Below, in pieces: positions 48,299 to 57,607 of a stretch of DNA of 64,000 nt (positions are counted from its first letter, which is position 1; every line of letters starts with the position of its first letter). The translations under genes were made by a program, and so were the position numbers. Under the pieces are notes generated by a model. That model saw nothing but the letters and a program-made list of their open reading frames with translations. It did no database searches and had not been told where the DNA came from. Source of the DNA: Methylophilus sp. (GTDB lineage: Bacteria > Pseudomonadota > Gammaproteobacteria > Burkholderiales > Methylophilaceae); contig JAUYRP010000002.1 in the NCBI GenBank assembly GCA_030696695.1, positions 248,001-312,000 of the forward strand, given 5' to 3'.

Positions 48299-49579
48299 TC
48301 AAACAATCATACCAGCGCCTACAGTGTTGTTAGTGCTTTCATCAATCACTATAAAAGCACCCGTCGCACGGTTGGTTTTGTAGCTGTCTACCATTAACGG
48401 TTGGGCTAATTTAAATGTGAGACGTGCAATGTCGTTCATTTTCAAATCAGTCGTAGGTTGTTGCTCCAAGGTGTTGACATCCACTTTGTACTGAATAGCG
48501 CCTATTTTGGCTTTAGATTCGCGCGTAGTATGACGGACGATATAAGTACGTGCAGGCGAGAGCGGTGTTTCAGATAGCCAGCAAACAAACGCTTCAATTT
48601 GCTTCACAGGTTCTGGCGCTTCATCCGTTTTCACAATCATGTCACCACGAGAGGTATCGATTTCATCTTCCAGCAACAGCGTTATACTTTGCTCAGTTTG
48701 CGCACTTTGTAGCTGGATTTCTCCCAATTGAATAGCTTTCACTTTGGACTGGTAACCATTCGGTAATACAGTGACTGCATCGCCCACAGCAATATCACCA
48801 GATTCAATGCGGCCCATAAAGCCACGGAAATCGTGTAAATCAGCATCGGCACTCGCGTGCGGACGGCACACAAATTGTACTGGGAAACGGAATTGCTCAG
48901 ACTGCTCGGTGTGGGCAGCAGGTGCTTTTTCTAGCATCTCGAGTAAGGTTTCTCCAGCGTACCAATGCATGCTATCCAAGCGGTCCACTAACATATCACC
49001 ATTCAATGCGGACATTGGAATAAAACGAATATCTCTAGCTGCAGCTAGGCCAATTTCCTCAGCAAACTGTAGATAGTCAGCACAAATTTTGTCGTAAATC
49101 GCTTGGTCGTAATTGACCAAATCCATTTTATTCACAGCGACGACAATGTGCGGAATGCCCACCAAATGTGCTAAGTAACTGTGACGACGCGTTTGCGTCA
49201 ATACACCTTTGCGCGCATCAATCAGAATAATCGCAAGGTTTGCGGTAGAGGCTGCGGTGACCATGTTGCGCGTGTATTGTTCATGGCCTGGTGCATCGGC
49301 AATGATGTATTTACGTGTGCCTGTGCTGAAATAACGGTAGGCCACGTCAATGGTAATGCCTTGCTCGCGTTCCGCTTGCAAACCATCAGTCAGTAAAGAT
49401 AAATCGACGGCTTCCATGCCTCGTTTTTTAGACGTGTTAGAAATTTGCGTCAGCGTGTCGGCCAAAATAGTTTTGGTATCAAACAGCAATCGACCAATTA
49501 AAGTGCTTTTGCCGTCATCTACGCTACCACATGTCATGAAGCGTAATAAAGAATCATTGTGTTGCATTTGGTTACTCAT
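48299..49579 (-). CDS. cysN: Sulfate adenylyltransferase subunit 1 (GTPase)
   Basis: The GTP-driven large subunit of ATP sulfurylase. 426 residues; P-loop GSVDDGKSTLIG (18-29), DAPGHEQYTRN and NKMDL GTPase motifs. It lacks a C-terminal APS kinase domain, in agreement with the APS reductase encoded upstream. Its ATG overlaps the cysD stop by one base (TAATG), indicating coupled synthesis of the two subunits. Confidence 0.95.
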   Translation of the reverse strand: MSNQMQHNDSLLRFMTCGSVDDGKSTLIGRLLFDTKTILADTLTQISNTSKKRGMEAVDLSLLTDGLQAEREQGITIDVAYRYFSTGTRKYIIADAPGHEQYTRNMVTAASTANLAIILIDARKGVLTQTRRHSYLAHLVGIPHIVVAVNKMDLVNYDQAIYDKICADYLQFAEEIGLAAARDIRFIPMSALNGDMLVDRLDSMHWYAGETLLEMLEKAPAAHTEQSEQFRFPVQFVCRPHASADADLHDFRGFMGRIESGDIAVGDAVTVLPNGYQSKVKAIQLGEIQLQSAQTEQSITLLLEDEIDTSRGDMIVKTDEAPEPVKQIEAFVCWLSETPLSPARTYIVRHTTRESKAKIGAIQYKVDVNTLEQQPTTDLKMNDIARLTFKLAQPLMVDSYKTNRATGAFIVIDESTNNTVGAGMIV

Positions 49580-50511
49580 TAGAAATAACCCTCTTTCTTG
49601 CGTTGCTCCATTGAAGCATCAGAGGTTTGGTCGTCCAAACGCGTAGCACCACGCTCGGTAATCGTTGTGGTTGCCGTTTCCAGCACAATTTTGCTTACGT
49701 TGTCTGCATCAGACAGCACAGGTGCGGTACAGGTAATGTCGCCTACGGTTCTAAAGCGCACTTGCATGTTAATCACTTCTTCGCCTGCTTTAGGCACGTT
49801 AATTACTTCGCCTGAGGCCAATGGCACATTGGCTGGCATCATGGCGCCACCGCGCATAATGATGTCCCGGTTATGGGCAAAGTAGATGCTAGGCAAGCCT
49901 AAGTTTTCACGCTCGATATATTGCCACACGTCCATTTCTGTCCAGTTGGAAATCGGAAAAGCGCGAATGTTTTCGCCTTTGTGGCTACGTGCGTTATACA
50001 AATTCCATAATTCAGGACGTTGATTTTTTGGGTCCCATTGACCAAATTCATCACGGAAACTCATGATACGTTCTTTGGCGCGCGCTTTCTCTTCATCGCG
50101 ACGTGCGCCACCGATACAACAATCGAAGCCGAACTCTTCAATCGCTTCTAGCAATGTCACGGATTGATGTTTATTACGCGGTTCATCCGGTGTTTTCAAT
50201 ACCACAGTACCGCGCTTCATCGAGTCTTCTACTGAACGCACAATGAGACGTTCACCTAATTCAGAAGCACGCTGATCACGGAAGTGAATGACTTCTTGGT
50301 AATTGTGGCCAGTATCGATGTGCATGAGCGGAAAAGGAAAGCGGCCAGGGCGAAACGCTTTTTCAGCGAGGCGCAAAATGCAAAGAGAGTCTTTGCCGCC
50401 TGAAAATAACAACACAGGGTTTGAGCACTGGCCAGCCACTTCACGCAGAATGTGAATGGCTTCAGCTTCTAACCAATCAAGATGGCTTAAGGTTTTTTTA
50501 GATGTGGTCAT
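49579..50511 (-). CDS. cysD: Sulfate adenylyltransferase subunit 2
   Basis: The catalytic small subunit that makes APS from sulfate and ATP. 310 residues of the PAPS-reductase-like adenine nucleotide hydrolase fold; PP-loop LLFSGGKDSLCILRL near 33-47, plus GGARRDEEKARAKERIMSF. It lies 40 bases downstream of cysH and directly before cysN. Confidence 0.96.
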   Translation of the reverse strand: MTTSKKTLSHLDWLEAEAIHILREVAGQCSNPVLLFSGGKDSLCILRLAEKAFRPGRFPFPLMHIDTGHNYQEVIHFRDQRASELGERLIVRSVEDSMKRGTVVLKTPDEPRNKHQSVTLLEAIEEFGFDCCIGGARRDEEKARAKERIMSFRDEFGQWDPKNQRPELWNLYNARSHKGENIRAFPISNWTEMDVWQYIERENLGLPSIYFAHNRDIIMRGGAMMPANVPLASGEVINVPKAGEEVINMQVRFRTVGDITCTAPVLSDADNVSKIVLETATTTITERGATRLDDQTSDASMEQRKKEGYF

Positions 50512-50551
50512 ATTTATTTACGATTTAAAATTACTTTTTGACGGGTCATGT

Positions 50552-51307
50552 TCATTTCACATGTAGCCCGCACTCTTTGGACGTGGGATCTTCCCACCAC
50601 CAACGGCCGGCGCGAACATCTTCACCCATAGCCACGGCACGCGTACAAGGTGCGCAGCCAATACTTGGGTAGAACTGGTCATGTAATGCGTTGTAAGGCA
50701 CATCGAACATACGAATGTAAGCCCAGACTTCTTTTTCAGTCCAATCACTTAAAGGGTTGAATTTCTCTAATTGATTGCCTGCGTCAAATTCGCGCGTTGG
50801 TAAACTGGCACGAGTAGTCGCTTGTTCAGCACGCATACCCGTCACCCAAGCTTGTTTGCCAGCAAGGGCCCGCTGTAGAGGCTCCACCTTACGCATATGG
50901 CAGCAAGCTTTACGTAGTTCAATACTTTCGTAAAATGCATTAATGCCTTGCGTGCGCACATAGTGTTCCACTGCGTCATGTCGAGGAAAAAACACCATAG
51001 GTTTTGTTTGGTAGGTATTTTCCACTTCACTCATCAGCGTATAAGTTTCTGCAGGTAAGCGGCCTGTGTCTAGAGAGAATATCTCTATCGGTAACTGTTT
51101 TTTCATGATGATGTCAGTTAATACCATGTCTTCAGCGCCGTAGCTGTTAGCAAAGGTAATGGCTGAAAACTCGTTACTTGCTGACTGCAGTAGTTGCAAT
51201 ACCTGTGCGCGTTTAGTCGTTACACTCTCTACCAGTTCGTCTGTCAACTTAGGCGAAGTGGCTGGGTTGTTGGCTGCAGGTTTAAGCATGCTGACTTGAC
51301 CATTCAT
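50552..51307 (-). CDS. cysH: Adenylylsulfate (APS) reductase, assimilatory
   Basis: Reduces APS to sulfite using thioredoxin. 251 residues; the [4Fe-4S] cysteines C135-C136 (RKACCHMRKVEPL) and C218-x2-C221 (CAPCTRA) mark the APS-specific form rather than PAPS reductase, and the catalytic cysteine is C246 in the terminal ECGLHVK. A second in-frame ATG lies at 51289. It follows the DUF934 gene by 22 bases. Confidence 0.94.
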   Translation of the reverse strand: MNGQVSMLKPAANNPATSPKLTDELVESVTTKRAQVLQLLQSASNEFSAITFANSYGAEDMVLTDIIMKKQLPIEIFSLDTGRLPAETYTLMSEVENTYQTKPMVFFPRHDAVEHYVRTQGINAFYESIELRKACCHMRKVEPLQRALAGKQAWVTGMRAEQATTRASLPTREFDAGNQLEKFNPLSDWTEKEVWAYIRMFDVPYNALHDQFYPSIGCAPCTRAVAMGEDVRAGRWWWEDPTSKECGLHVK

Positions 51308-51329
51308 GCGCGATTTAGTCTACGCACTT

Positions 51330-51941
51330 TCATGCGTGGCTCCGATTTACTCTACGCCAAACAGGTAACGCTTCATCTACCGCACCCTGATAAGGCTGAC
51401 TGAAATCCTGAAGGCTAGACAGAGCATCTTCTGCTGAACGGTCTGCGCGAATTAAGAAGCTACTAAAACCAGAGCGTTTAAGAAAAAACAATTGGTCGCG
51501 TAATACATCACCCACCGCACGTAGTTCGTTTTTGTATCCATAGCGAGTGCGCAATAAATTACCCATGGTAAAAATGCGACCATCTGGAAAACGTTCTACA
51601 AAAACAGCGATGAGTGGTAATTCGTTGATGTCAGAAAACGTTGCAGCCAAAGATTCTAGCGGCTCATGTGTTGCAATCAATATAGCGATTTCTCCAGCAG
51701 CCATACGGCCTGCCAGTTGGGCAACATTGGCTTGCCACACAGTTAAAGGCAACAATATTTTGCCAGTGGCCGGGATTTGCGTTGCCGCAATTTGCTCTGG
51801 GGAATAAGTTGGTTCACCAGTCAATTTAAAAAGTACGACTTTACCAGCCTGTTTTTTAACGACTTCCTCGCCCAAGCTAGGTGGGATTACGCGCGTCCAT
51901 TCATCAGCAACAATCGCATTATTTTTAATTAAATTGCTCAT
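51330..51941 (-). CDS. DUF934 family protein
   Basis: A 203-residue protein of DUF934, a family nearly always encoded between sulfite reductase and cysH in proteobacteria. Recognisable segments are DINELPLIAVFVERFPDGRI and TRYGYKNELRAVGDVLRDQL. No catalytic motif is apparent; a role in sulfite reductase assembly or electron supply is inferred only from context. Its ATG overlaps the upstream gene's stop (ATGA). Confidence 0.85.
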   Translation of the reverse strand: MSNLIKNNAIVADEWTRVIPPSLGEEVVKKQAGKVVLFKLTGEPTYSPEQIAATQIPATGKILLPLTVWQANVAQLAGRMAAGEIAILIATHEPLESLAATFSDINELPLIAVFVERFPDGRIFTMGNLLRTRYGYKNELRAVGDVLRDQLFFLKRSGFSSFLIRADRSAEDALSSLQDFSQPYQGAVDEALPVWRRVNRSHA

Positions 51942-53602
51942 GCTGCTTCCTTCTCCGCATACACATGGGCTTTAAACGGTGCAATGCCTAAGCGACGCAC
52001 AGTATCAATAAAGCGTTCTTCATCAGTACGTTCTTTTAAGTAGACTTCAATTAAACGTTGCACCACACCAGGCATTTCTTCTGCTGAGAATGAAGGGCCG
52101 ATGACAGAACCAATGCTGGCATCGTTACCTTGTTTGCCCCCGATGGTGACTTGGTACCACTCGGAACCGTCTTTATCCACACCTAAAATGCCAATATGGC
52201 CGACATGATGGTGACCGCAGGCATTCATACAACCTGAAATATTCAGTTCCAAATCACCAATATCATGCAGATAATCCAAATTATCAAATTGCATTTGAAT
52301 TGCTTCCGCAATCGGAATACTTTTCGCGTTTGCGAGTGAGCAGAAGTCACCGCCTGGGCAGCAAATCATGTCAGTGAGCAAGCCAATATTAGGTGTTGCT
52401 AAACCTGCTGCGCGTGCTTTTTCCCACACCGCAAATAAGTCACTTAGTTTTACATCGGCTAAAATGAGGTTTTGCTCATGTGAGGCACGTAATTCACCAA
52501 AGCTATAAGCATCAGCTAAATCAGCAACAACATGCATTTGCTCACTTGAGATATCACCTGGTGGTTTGCCATGTGGTTTAAGTGACAAGGTCACTGCACG
52601 GTAACCCGATTGTTTATGGGCATGTGTGCAACGCTTTATCCATGAGGCGAAAGCAGGGTTGCTGGCAATGGCAGCATCAAAACTTGTATCATGCGCAGGT
52701 AATGATTCATAAGGCATAGGCTCAAAGTGCTGTGCTACGCGATTAAGTTCCGCTTCCGTAATAGTGTTTGGACCATCTTTGATGTGCGCCCATTCTGCCT
52801 CAACTTGTTGTTTGAATTCTTCAATGCCAAGTGCTTTCACTAAAATTTTGATGCGTGCTTTATAGGCGTTATCACGGCGGCCGTGCATATTGTAAACACG
52901 GATAATCGCTTCACAGTAGGTTAGCGCATGCTGCCACTCTAAATGCTCGCGGATTACTGTGCCCAAAATAGGGGTGCGACCTAAACCGCCGCCTACCCAT
53001 ACTTTAATAGCCACTTGGTTGTTGCTGTCTTTATAAAACTCCAAACCAATATCATGCGCTTGTACGATTGCACGGTCTTGCTTGGTGCCAGACACTGCGA
53101 TTTTGAATTTACGTGGCAATAAAGCAAACTCAGGGTGGAAGGTGCTCCATTGGCGCATCACTTCGGCCATCGCACGTGGATCAATCACTTCATCTGGTGC
53201 AATGCTAGCAAACTGGTCTGTTGTAATGTTGCGAATACAATTGCCAGAAGTCTGAATAGCGTGCATTTGCACAGTTGCTAATTCAGCCAAAATGTCTGGA
53301 ATATCTTCTAACTTTGGCCAGTTGAGTTGTAAATTTTGACGGGTACTAAAGTGGCCATAGCCTCGGTCATAGCGTTTAGCGATATCGCCTAATTTGCGCA
53401 GTTGTTCACTGGAGAGCATACCGTAAGGCACAGCAATGCGGAGCATTGGGGCGTGGCGCTGGATATAAAGACCATTTTGCAGGCGTAATGGGCGGAACTC
53501 GTCCTCAGATAACTCACCTGCTAAATAGCGGCGAGTTTGATCTCGGTACTGTTTGACGCGCTCATCTACAATTTGCTGGTCAATTGCATCGTATTTATAC
53601 AT
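51938..53602 (-). CDS. cysI: Sulfite reductase hemoprotein (nitrite/sulfite reductase family)
   Basis: Reduces sulfite to sulfide at a coupled sirohaem-[4Fe-4S] centre. 554 residues; cluster ligands C415-x5-C421 (CCPGGDFC) and C458-x3-C462 (SGCMNACGHHH). The two ferredoxin-like half domains and two sirohaem domains are arranged as in CysI/NirA. No cysJ flavoprotein lies nearby, so reduced ferredoxin is a plausible donor. Nitrite reduction cannot be excluded, but the sulfate operon decides for sulfite. Confidence 0.9.
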   Translation of the reverse strand: MYKYDAIDQQIVDERVKQYRDQTRRYLAGELSEDEFRPLRLQNGLYIQRHAPMLRIAVPYGMLSSEQLRKLGDIAKRYDRGYGHFSTRQNLQLNWPKLEDIPDILAELATVQMHAIQTSGNCIRNITTDQFASIAPDEVIDPRAMAEVMRQWSTFHPEFALLPRKFKIAVSGTKQDRAIVQAHDIGLEFYKDSNNQVAIKVWVGGGLGRTPILGTVIREHLEWQHALTYCEAIIRVYNMHGRRDNAYKARIKILVKALGIEEFKQQVEAEWAHIKDGPNTITEAELNRVAQHFEPMPYESLPAHDTSFDAAIASNPAFASWIKRCTHAHKQSGYRAVTLSLKPHGKPPGDISSEQMHVVADLADAYSFGELRASHEQNLILADVKLSDLFAVWEKARAAGLATPNIGLLTDMICCPGGDFCSLANAKSIPIAEAIQMQFDNLDYLHDIGDLELNISGCMNACGHHHVGHIGILGVDKDGSEWYQVTIGGKQGNDASIGSVIGPSFSAEEMPGVVQRLIEVYLKERTDEERFIDTVRRLGIAPFKAHVYAEKEAA

Positions 53603-53633
53603 AAGTCGTTGAATTTCCTAAAGAGGCAATATT

Positions 53634-54431
53634 TTAATGTAAAACCAGTTTTATACCTACAAAAATCAGTATAGCCGCTAAGGCAATACGCACCCAATGC
53701 TCAGCTACTTTAGAGCTCATGTGGCTGCCAAGATAGATGCCAGGAATAGAGCCAATCAGAAGCATGCCTAATAATGGGTAATCAATCGTGCCGAGAGAGG
53801 CATGTCCTAAGCCAGCGATCAGTGTTAACGGGACCGCGTGTGCAATATCGGTACCCACAATAGTAGTGATTTTTTGTTTTGGATAAAGCATGATCAAGGC
53901 GGTGACGCCTAATGCGCCAGCGCCGACTGACGTCAATGTGACAAGCCCACCCAAGACTAAACCTAATACTACAGTGGCAAATGGAATATGGCCTGGTGAT
54001 ATCCAATGACCTTTACTGGATAACTGTTTCAGTTGGTTTCTAAACAGTACAGCAGCGGAGGTGACGATGAGTGCCACACCAAGCCAAAATTTAATGGCCG
54101 AAATAGCGGTGCTAGAGTCAATATCAATTGTTTTTAAGAAAAAGATAGTGGCAATGGAAGCCGGTATGCTGCCGATGGATAGCAGTTTTACAATACTCCA
54201 TTCAATATTGCCTAGTTTGCCATGTGCAAAAATACCAACGGACTTTGTGATAGAGGCGTAGAGCAAATCAGTGCCGACAGCGACGGCCGCTTTGACATTG
54301 AAGAATATGAGCAGAATAGGGGTCATCAGTGATCCACCGCCCACACCAGTGAGACCGACTAAGAAACCAACCACAAACCCTGCTAGAATAAAATAATAGT
54401 TCACGCTTAAATTAACGCCATTAAAATGCAA
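53634..54431 (-). CDS. TSUP/TauE-SafE family sulfite or sulfate permease
   Basis: A 265-residue membrane protein with about eight hydrophobic helices; the first repeat contains FLVGLTGVGGGSLMTPILL and the second TLTSVGAGALGVTALIML, the glycine-rich pair of the TSUP family. As the first gene of the sulfate operon it probably handles a sulfur oxyanion or sulfonate. The start has only a weak ribosome site; GTG at about 54404 is an alternative. Confidence 0.87.
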   Translation of the reverse strand: MHFNGVNLSVNYYFILAGFVVGFLVGLTGVGGGSLMTPILLIFFNVKAAVAVGTDLLYASITKSVGIFAHGKLGNIEWSIVKLLSIGSIPASIATIFFLKTIDIDSSTAISAIKFWLGVALIVTSAAVLFRNQLKQLSSKGHWISPGHIPFATVVLGLVLGGLVTLTSVGAGALGVTALIMLYPKQKITTIVGTDIAHAVPLTLIAGLGHASLGTIDYPLLGMLLIGSIPGIYLGSHMSSKVAEHWVRIALAAILIFVGIKLVLH

Positions 54432-54499
54432 CTCGAAATCTTAACATTTCAATATATAGATGATTAATAACATTTTCTTATTTTTATATGCGAATTAAT

Positions 54500-54505
54500 T
54501 ATAAT
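54500..54505 (+). promoter_or_regulatory. -10 box of cysB
   Basis: A perfect TATAAT lies 24 bases before the cysB ATG in the AT-rich 98-base divergent region between the sulfate operon and cysB. A -35 is weak. CysB itself probably binds in this region. Confidence 0.45.
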
Positions 54506-54529
54506 GAGGTTTTAGAGATTGCTTAAAAA

Positions 54530-55456
54530 ATGAAATTACATCAGCTTAAATATGTACATGAAGTGGCTCAGCAAGGATTAAATATCTCTGCGGCGGCAGT
54601 TGCGTTGCATACATCACAGCCCGGTGTAAGCAAACAAATTCAGCTATTAGAAGAAGAGTTGGGTTTGCAGATTTTTTTGCGCAATGGCAAGCGCTTAGTG
54701 GGCATTACGGAGCCTGGTCAGCAAATATTAACCCTGGCTGCGCAAGTGATGTTTGATATGCAAAATATTAAACGCGTGGGCGATGAGTTTACTCGGGTGG
54801 AGTCAGGAACACTCACCATTGCAACCACGCACACCCAGGCACGTTACAAGTTGCCAATGGCGGTGCAGCAGTTTATTCAAATGTTCCCAAACGTAAAACT
54901 CACTATCCATCAAGGCAATCCAAGTCAGGTTACAGCACAAGTTGCCAGTGGCGAAGCCGATATTGGCATTGCTACAGAGTCAATTGCATTAGATGAACGT
55001 TTATTATGCTTGCCTTGCTATGAGTGGAACCGTTGTCTTGTTATGCCCCAAGGTCATGATTTGATGAATGAGCGCACGATTACACTTGAAAAAATTAGTG
55101 CTTATCCGTTGATTACCTACGATTTTGCATTTACCGGCAGTACATTAGTGTCGAAAGTGTTTCATGATGCAGGCGTTGAGCCGAATATTGTGCTCACCGC
55201 GATTGATGCTGATGTGATTAAGACTTATGTGAATTTAGGGTTAGGTGTTGGCTTGATTGCGAATATGGCCTATGACGAAAAGCGAGATCAACCCTTACAT
55301 AGCGTCGACTGCAGCCATTTGTTTCCGAATAGCACAACTTATTTAGGCTTTAGGAAAGATGCTTTTTTGCGAGGCTATATGCTAAGCTTTATGCAATTGC
55401 TCTCGCCGCAAGTTAACCAAAAATCAATAGAGGAAGCCTTAAAAGGATCTTCATGA
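54530..55456 (+). CDS. cysB: LysR-family regulator CysB
   Basis: Activates sulfate assimilation genes when O- or N-acetylserine signals sulfur limitation. 308 residues: helix-turn-helix in the first 60 (MKLHQLKYVHEV; ALHTSQPGVSKQIQLLEEEL), then the periplasmic-binding-like effector domain with TTHTQARYKLP, a CysB/Cbl-specific segment. It is divergent from the TSUP-cysI-DUF934-cysH-cysD-cysN operon it would control. Confidence 0.94.
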   Translation: MKLHQLKYVHEVAQQGLNISAAAVALHTSQPGVSKQIQLLEEELGLQIFLRNGKRLVGITEPGQQILTLAAQVMFDMQNIKRVGDEFTRVESGTLTIATTHTQARYKLPMAVQQFIQMFPNVKLTIHQGNPSQVTAQVASGEADIGIATESIALDERLLCLPCYEWNRCLVMPQGHDLMNERTITLEKISAYPLITYDFAFTGSTLVSKVFHDAGVEPNIVLTAIDADVIKTYVNLGLGVGLIANMAYDEKRDQPLHSVDCSHLFPNSTTYLGFRKDAFLRGYMLSFMQLLSPQVNQKSIEEALKGSS

Positions 55457-56010
55457 ATCGTGCATCTCAGTGTTGGTTTACGCTAATGTTTATTGTTGGG
55501 CTAACGGCCTGTGCCGCAACGCCTAAAATCACAAGCAAAACACAAGAAACGACCCCAACGATTAAAGTAGTCGGCAAAGGCATGCCAGATATTGATTTAA
55601 CTACCGCCATATATGAAGTCCCTGTAAAGGCTGAAGTCAGTTATGAGGACTTGGTGGACAGTTTGAAATCCATTTCAGAGGGGATGAATTTTGTGAGTCC
55701 AGCCAACTTTCCTATAGGCGAACATATGAAAATTCGTGGTGTGGACCCGCAAGGCATTAAGGACGTCCGTACCTATTGCAATTTAAGTATGGGTACAGAA
55801 ATTATCTTGGACCACCCAGAGTTTTTGGTGTTTGCGCCATGCCGTATCGCCATCTATGAGAGAAATAAGCAGCTTTTTCTTGGCTTAGATAGGCCAACTT
55901 ATGATTTGAAAAGCATAAAAAATCCAACTGAACGCGCTAAAAAATCTGCACAAGAACTAGAGGATGCACTTATACAGTTAATGGAAAAAGCGCGTCGTGG
56001 TGATTTTTAG
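55453..56010 (+). CDS. DUF302-like lipoprotein
   Basis: A 185-residue protein with a type II signal sequence ending LTAC (C20). The mature part, from about residue 55, resembles a DUF302 domain (SYEDLVDSLKSISEGMNF; IAIYERNKQLFLG), a fold of unknown function. Its ATG overlaps the cysB stop by 4 bases (ATGA), so it is translated with cysB; whether it has anything to do with sulfur is unclear. Confidence 0.72.
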   Translation: MNRASQCWFTLMFIVGLTACAATPKITSKTQETTPTIKVVGKGMPDIDLTTAIYEVPVKAEVSYEDLVDSLKSISEGMNFVSPANFPIGEHMKIRGVDPQGIKDVRTYCNLSMGTEIILDHPEFLVFAPCRIAIYERNKQLFLGLDRPTYDLKSIKNPTERAKKSAQELEDALIQLMEKARRGDF

Positions 56011-56038
56011 TGAATAACCTTTAATTTTTGACAAATGA

Positions 56039-57535
56039 ATGATTGATATGACAACGCCTAATTTACGCATCGCCAAATCGGAAGACTTTTTATACATACT
56101 GCCAAAAATGGCCAATAGACACGGTTTGATTGCAGGTGCCACAGGCACTGGTAAAACCGTGACCTTGCAAAGCTTGGCAGAAGCATTTTCTGATATAGGG
56201 GTGCCAGTGTTTATGGCCGACGTGAAGGGCGACTTATCTGGCATGAGCCAGATAGGCGGTGGCAATGCGAGAGTAGATGCCCGCGTGCAACAATTGGGGA
56301 TGGAGGGTTATGTCCCTAAGGCTTCTCCAGTGGCGTTTTGGGATGTCTATGGCGTCAAAGGGCACCCAGTGCGTACAACGATAGCGGAGATGGGCCCGCT
56401 GTTGTTAGCTCGTATGTTGAATTTGAATGACATTCAAGCTGGCGTGCTAAATGTTATTTTTAAAATAGCTGATGACCAAGGCTGGTTATTGTTAGATTTA
56501 AAAGATTTACGCGCGATGTCTCAATTTGCGGCCGAAAATGCAGCACAATATCAAACAGAATACGGCAATATTTCTGCCGCCAGCGTTGGCGCAATTCAGC
56601 GCGCTTTGTTGCAACTGGAAACAGAAGGTGGCGAGATGCTGTTTGGTGAGCCAGCACTCAATTTAGATGATTTGATGCAAACAGATGCGCAAGGTCGAGG
56701 CGTAATCAATATTTTGGCATCAGATCAGTTGTTTAACTCTCCACGTTTATATGCCACATTATTACTGTGGCTGCTTTCTGAGTTGTTTGAGAAGCTACCT
56801 GAAGTAGGTGATTTAGAAAAACCAAAACTGGTATTTTTCTTTGATGAAGCGCACTTGTTGTTTAACGATGCGCCGCAGCCATTGATGCAAAAAATTGAGC
56901 AAGTCGTGCGATTGATTCGCTCAAAAGGAGTAGGGGTGTATTTTGTCAGTCAAAATCCGCTGGATATTCCTGATGTTGTACTGGGGCAATTGGGTAACCG
57001 TGTACAACATGCATTACGTGCATTTACTCCGCGCGATCAAAAAGCGGTTAATTCTGCGGCTGAAACATTTAGATCTAATCCCAAAGTCGATGTGAAAACT
57101 GCCATTACAGAATTAGGCGTTGGCGAAGCTTTGGTGTCTTTCTTGGATGAAAAGGGTATTCCATCACCTGTTGAACGTGCTTTGGTTTGTCCGCCAAAAA
57201 GTCGAATTGGACCAGCTAACGATGCTGAACGCGCAATGGTCATACGACAGTCTCTAGTGGCGGGCGTCTATGAAAAACAAGTAGACAGAGAGTCTGCTTA
57301 CGAGGTGCTGAAAAAACGCGCAGAGCAAGTGAGTGCGGAACAAGCACCAAAGCAGGAAGCTGCGAAGCAAGAAGAGCAGGGCTTTGATTGGGGTGGCGTG
57401 CTTGGTGGTAAAAAAACCAGTCGTTCAGATTCAGCCATGGAGGTAGCTGCAAAATCTGCAGCGAGAGCGATTGGCTCACAGCTTGGGCGTAGCATTATTC
57501 GAGGCGTGCTAGGTTCAATTTTAGGTAAAAAGTAA
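56039..57535 (+). CDS. DUF853/YjgR family HerA-like ATPase
   Basis: A 498-residue P-loop ATPase. Walker A GATGTGKT is at 33-40, Walker [11 protein letters not shown] near 270-280, and [18 protein letters not shown] follows as the sensor region, all typical of the YjgR (DUF853) branch of HerA/FtsK ATPases. The C-terminal 90 residues are low-complexity with a glycine-rich tail. The biological role of the family is unknown. No good ribosome site is seen; an alternative ATG is at 56048. Confidence 0.87.
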   Translation: MIDMTTPNLRIAKSEDFLYILPKMANRHGLIAGATGTGKTVTLQSLAEAFSDIGVPVFMADVKGDLSGMSQIGGGNARVDARVQQLGMEGYVPKASPVAFWDVYGVKGHPVRTTIAEMGPLLLARMLNLNDIQAGVLNVIFKIADDQGWLLLDLKDLRAMSQFAAENAAQYQTEYGNISAASVGAIQRALLQLETEGGEMLFGEPALNLDDLMQTDAQGRGVINILASDQLFNSPRLYATLLLWLLSELFEKLPEVGDLEKPKLVFFFDEAHLLFNDAPQPLMQKIEQVVRLIRSKGVGVYFVSQNPLDIPDVVLGQLGNRVQHALRAFTPRDQKAVNSAAETFRSNPKVDVKTAITELGVGEALVSFLDEKGIPSPVERALVCPPKSRIGPANDAERAMVIRQSLVAGVYEKQVDRESAYEVLKKRAEQVSAEQAPKQEAAKQEEQGFDWGGVLGGKKTSRSDSAMEVAAKSAARAIGSQLGRSIIRGVLGSILGKK

Positions 57536-57551
57536 GCGATTCATCGTCATC

Positions 57552-57592
57552 CGTCTAAATAGCAATCAACATGGCTATTTAGACGAAGTTTT
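57552..57592 (+). terminator. Hairpin between the DUF853 gene and fhs
   Basis: CGTCTAAATAGC (57552-57563), loop of ten, GCTATTTAGACG (57574-57585): a perfect 12-base-pair stem followed by AAGTTTTG. It probably terminates the upstream message, though the T run is weak and interrupted. Confidence 0.6.
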
Positions 57593-57607
57593 GTTAAGGG
57601 AGTAGTT

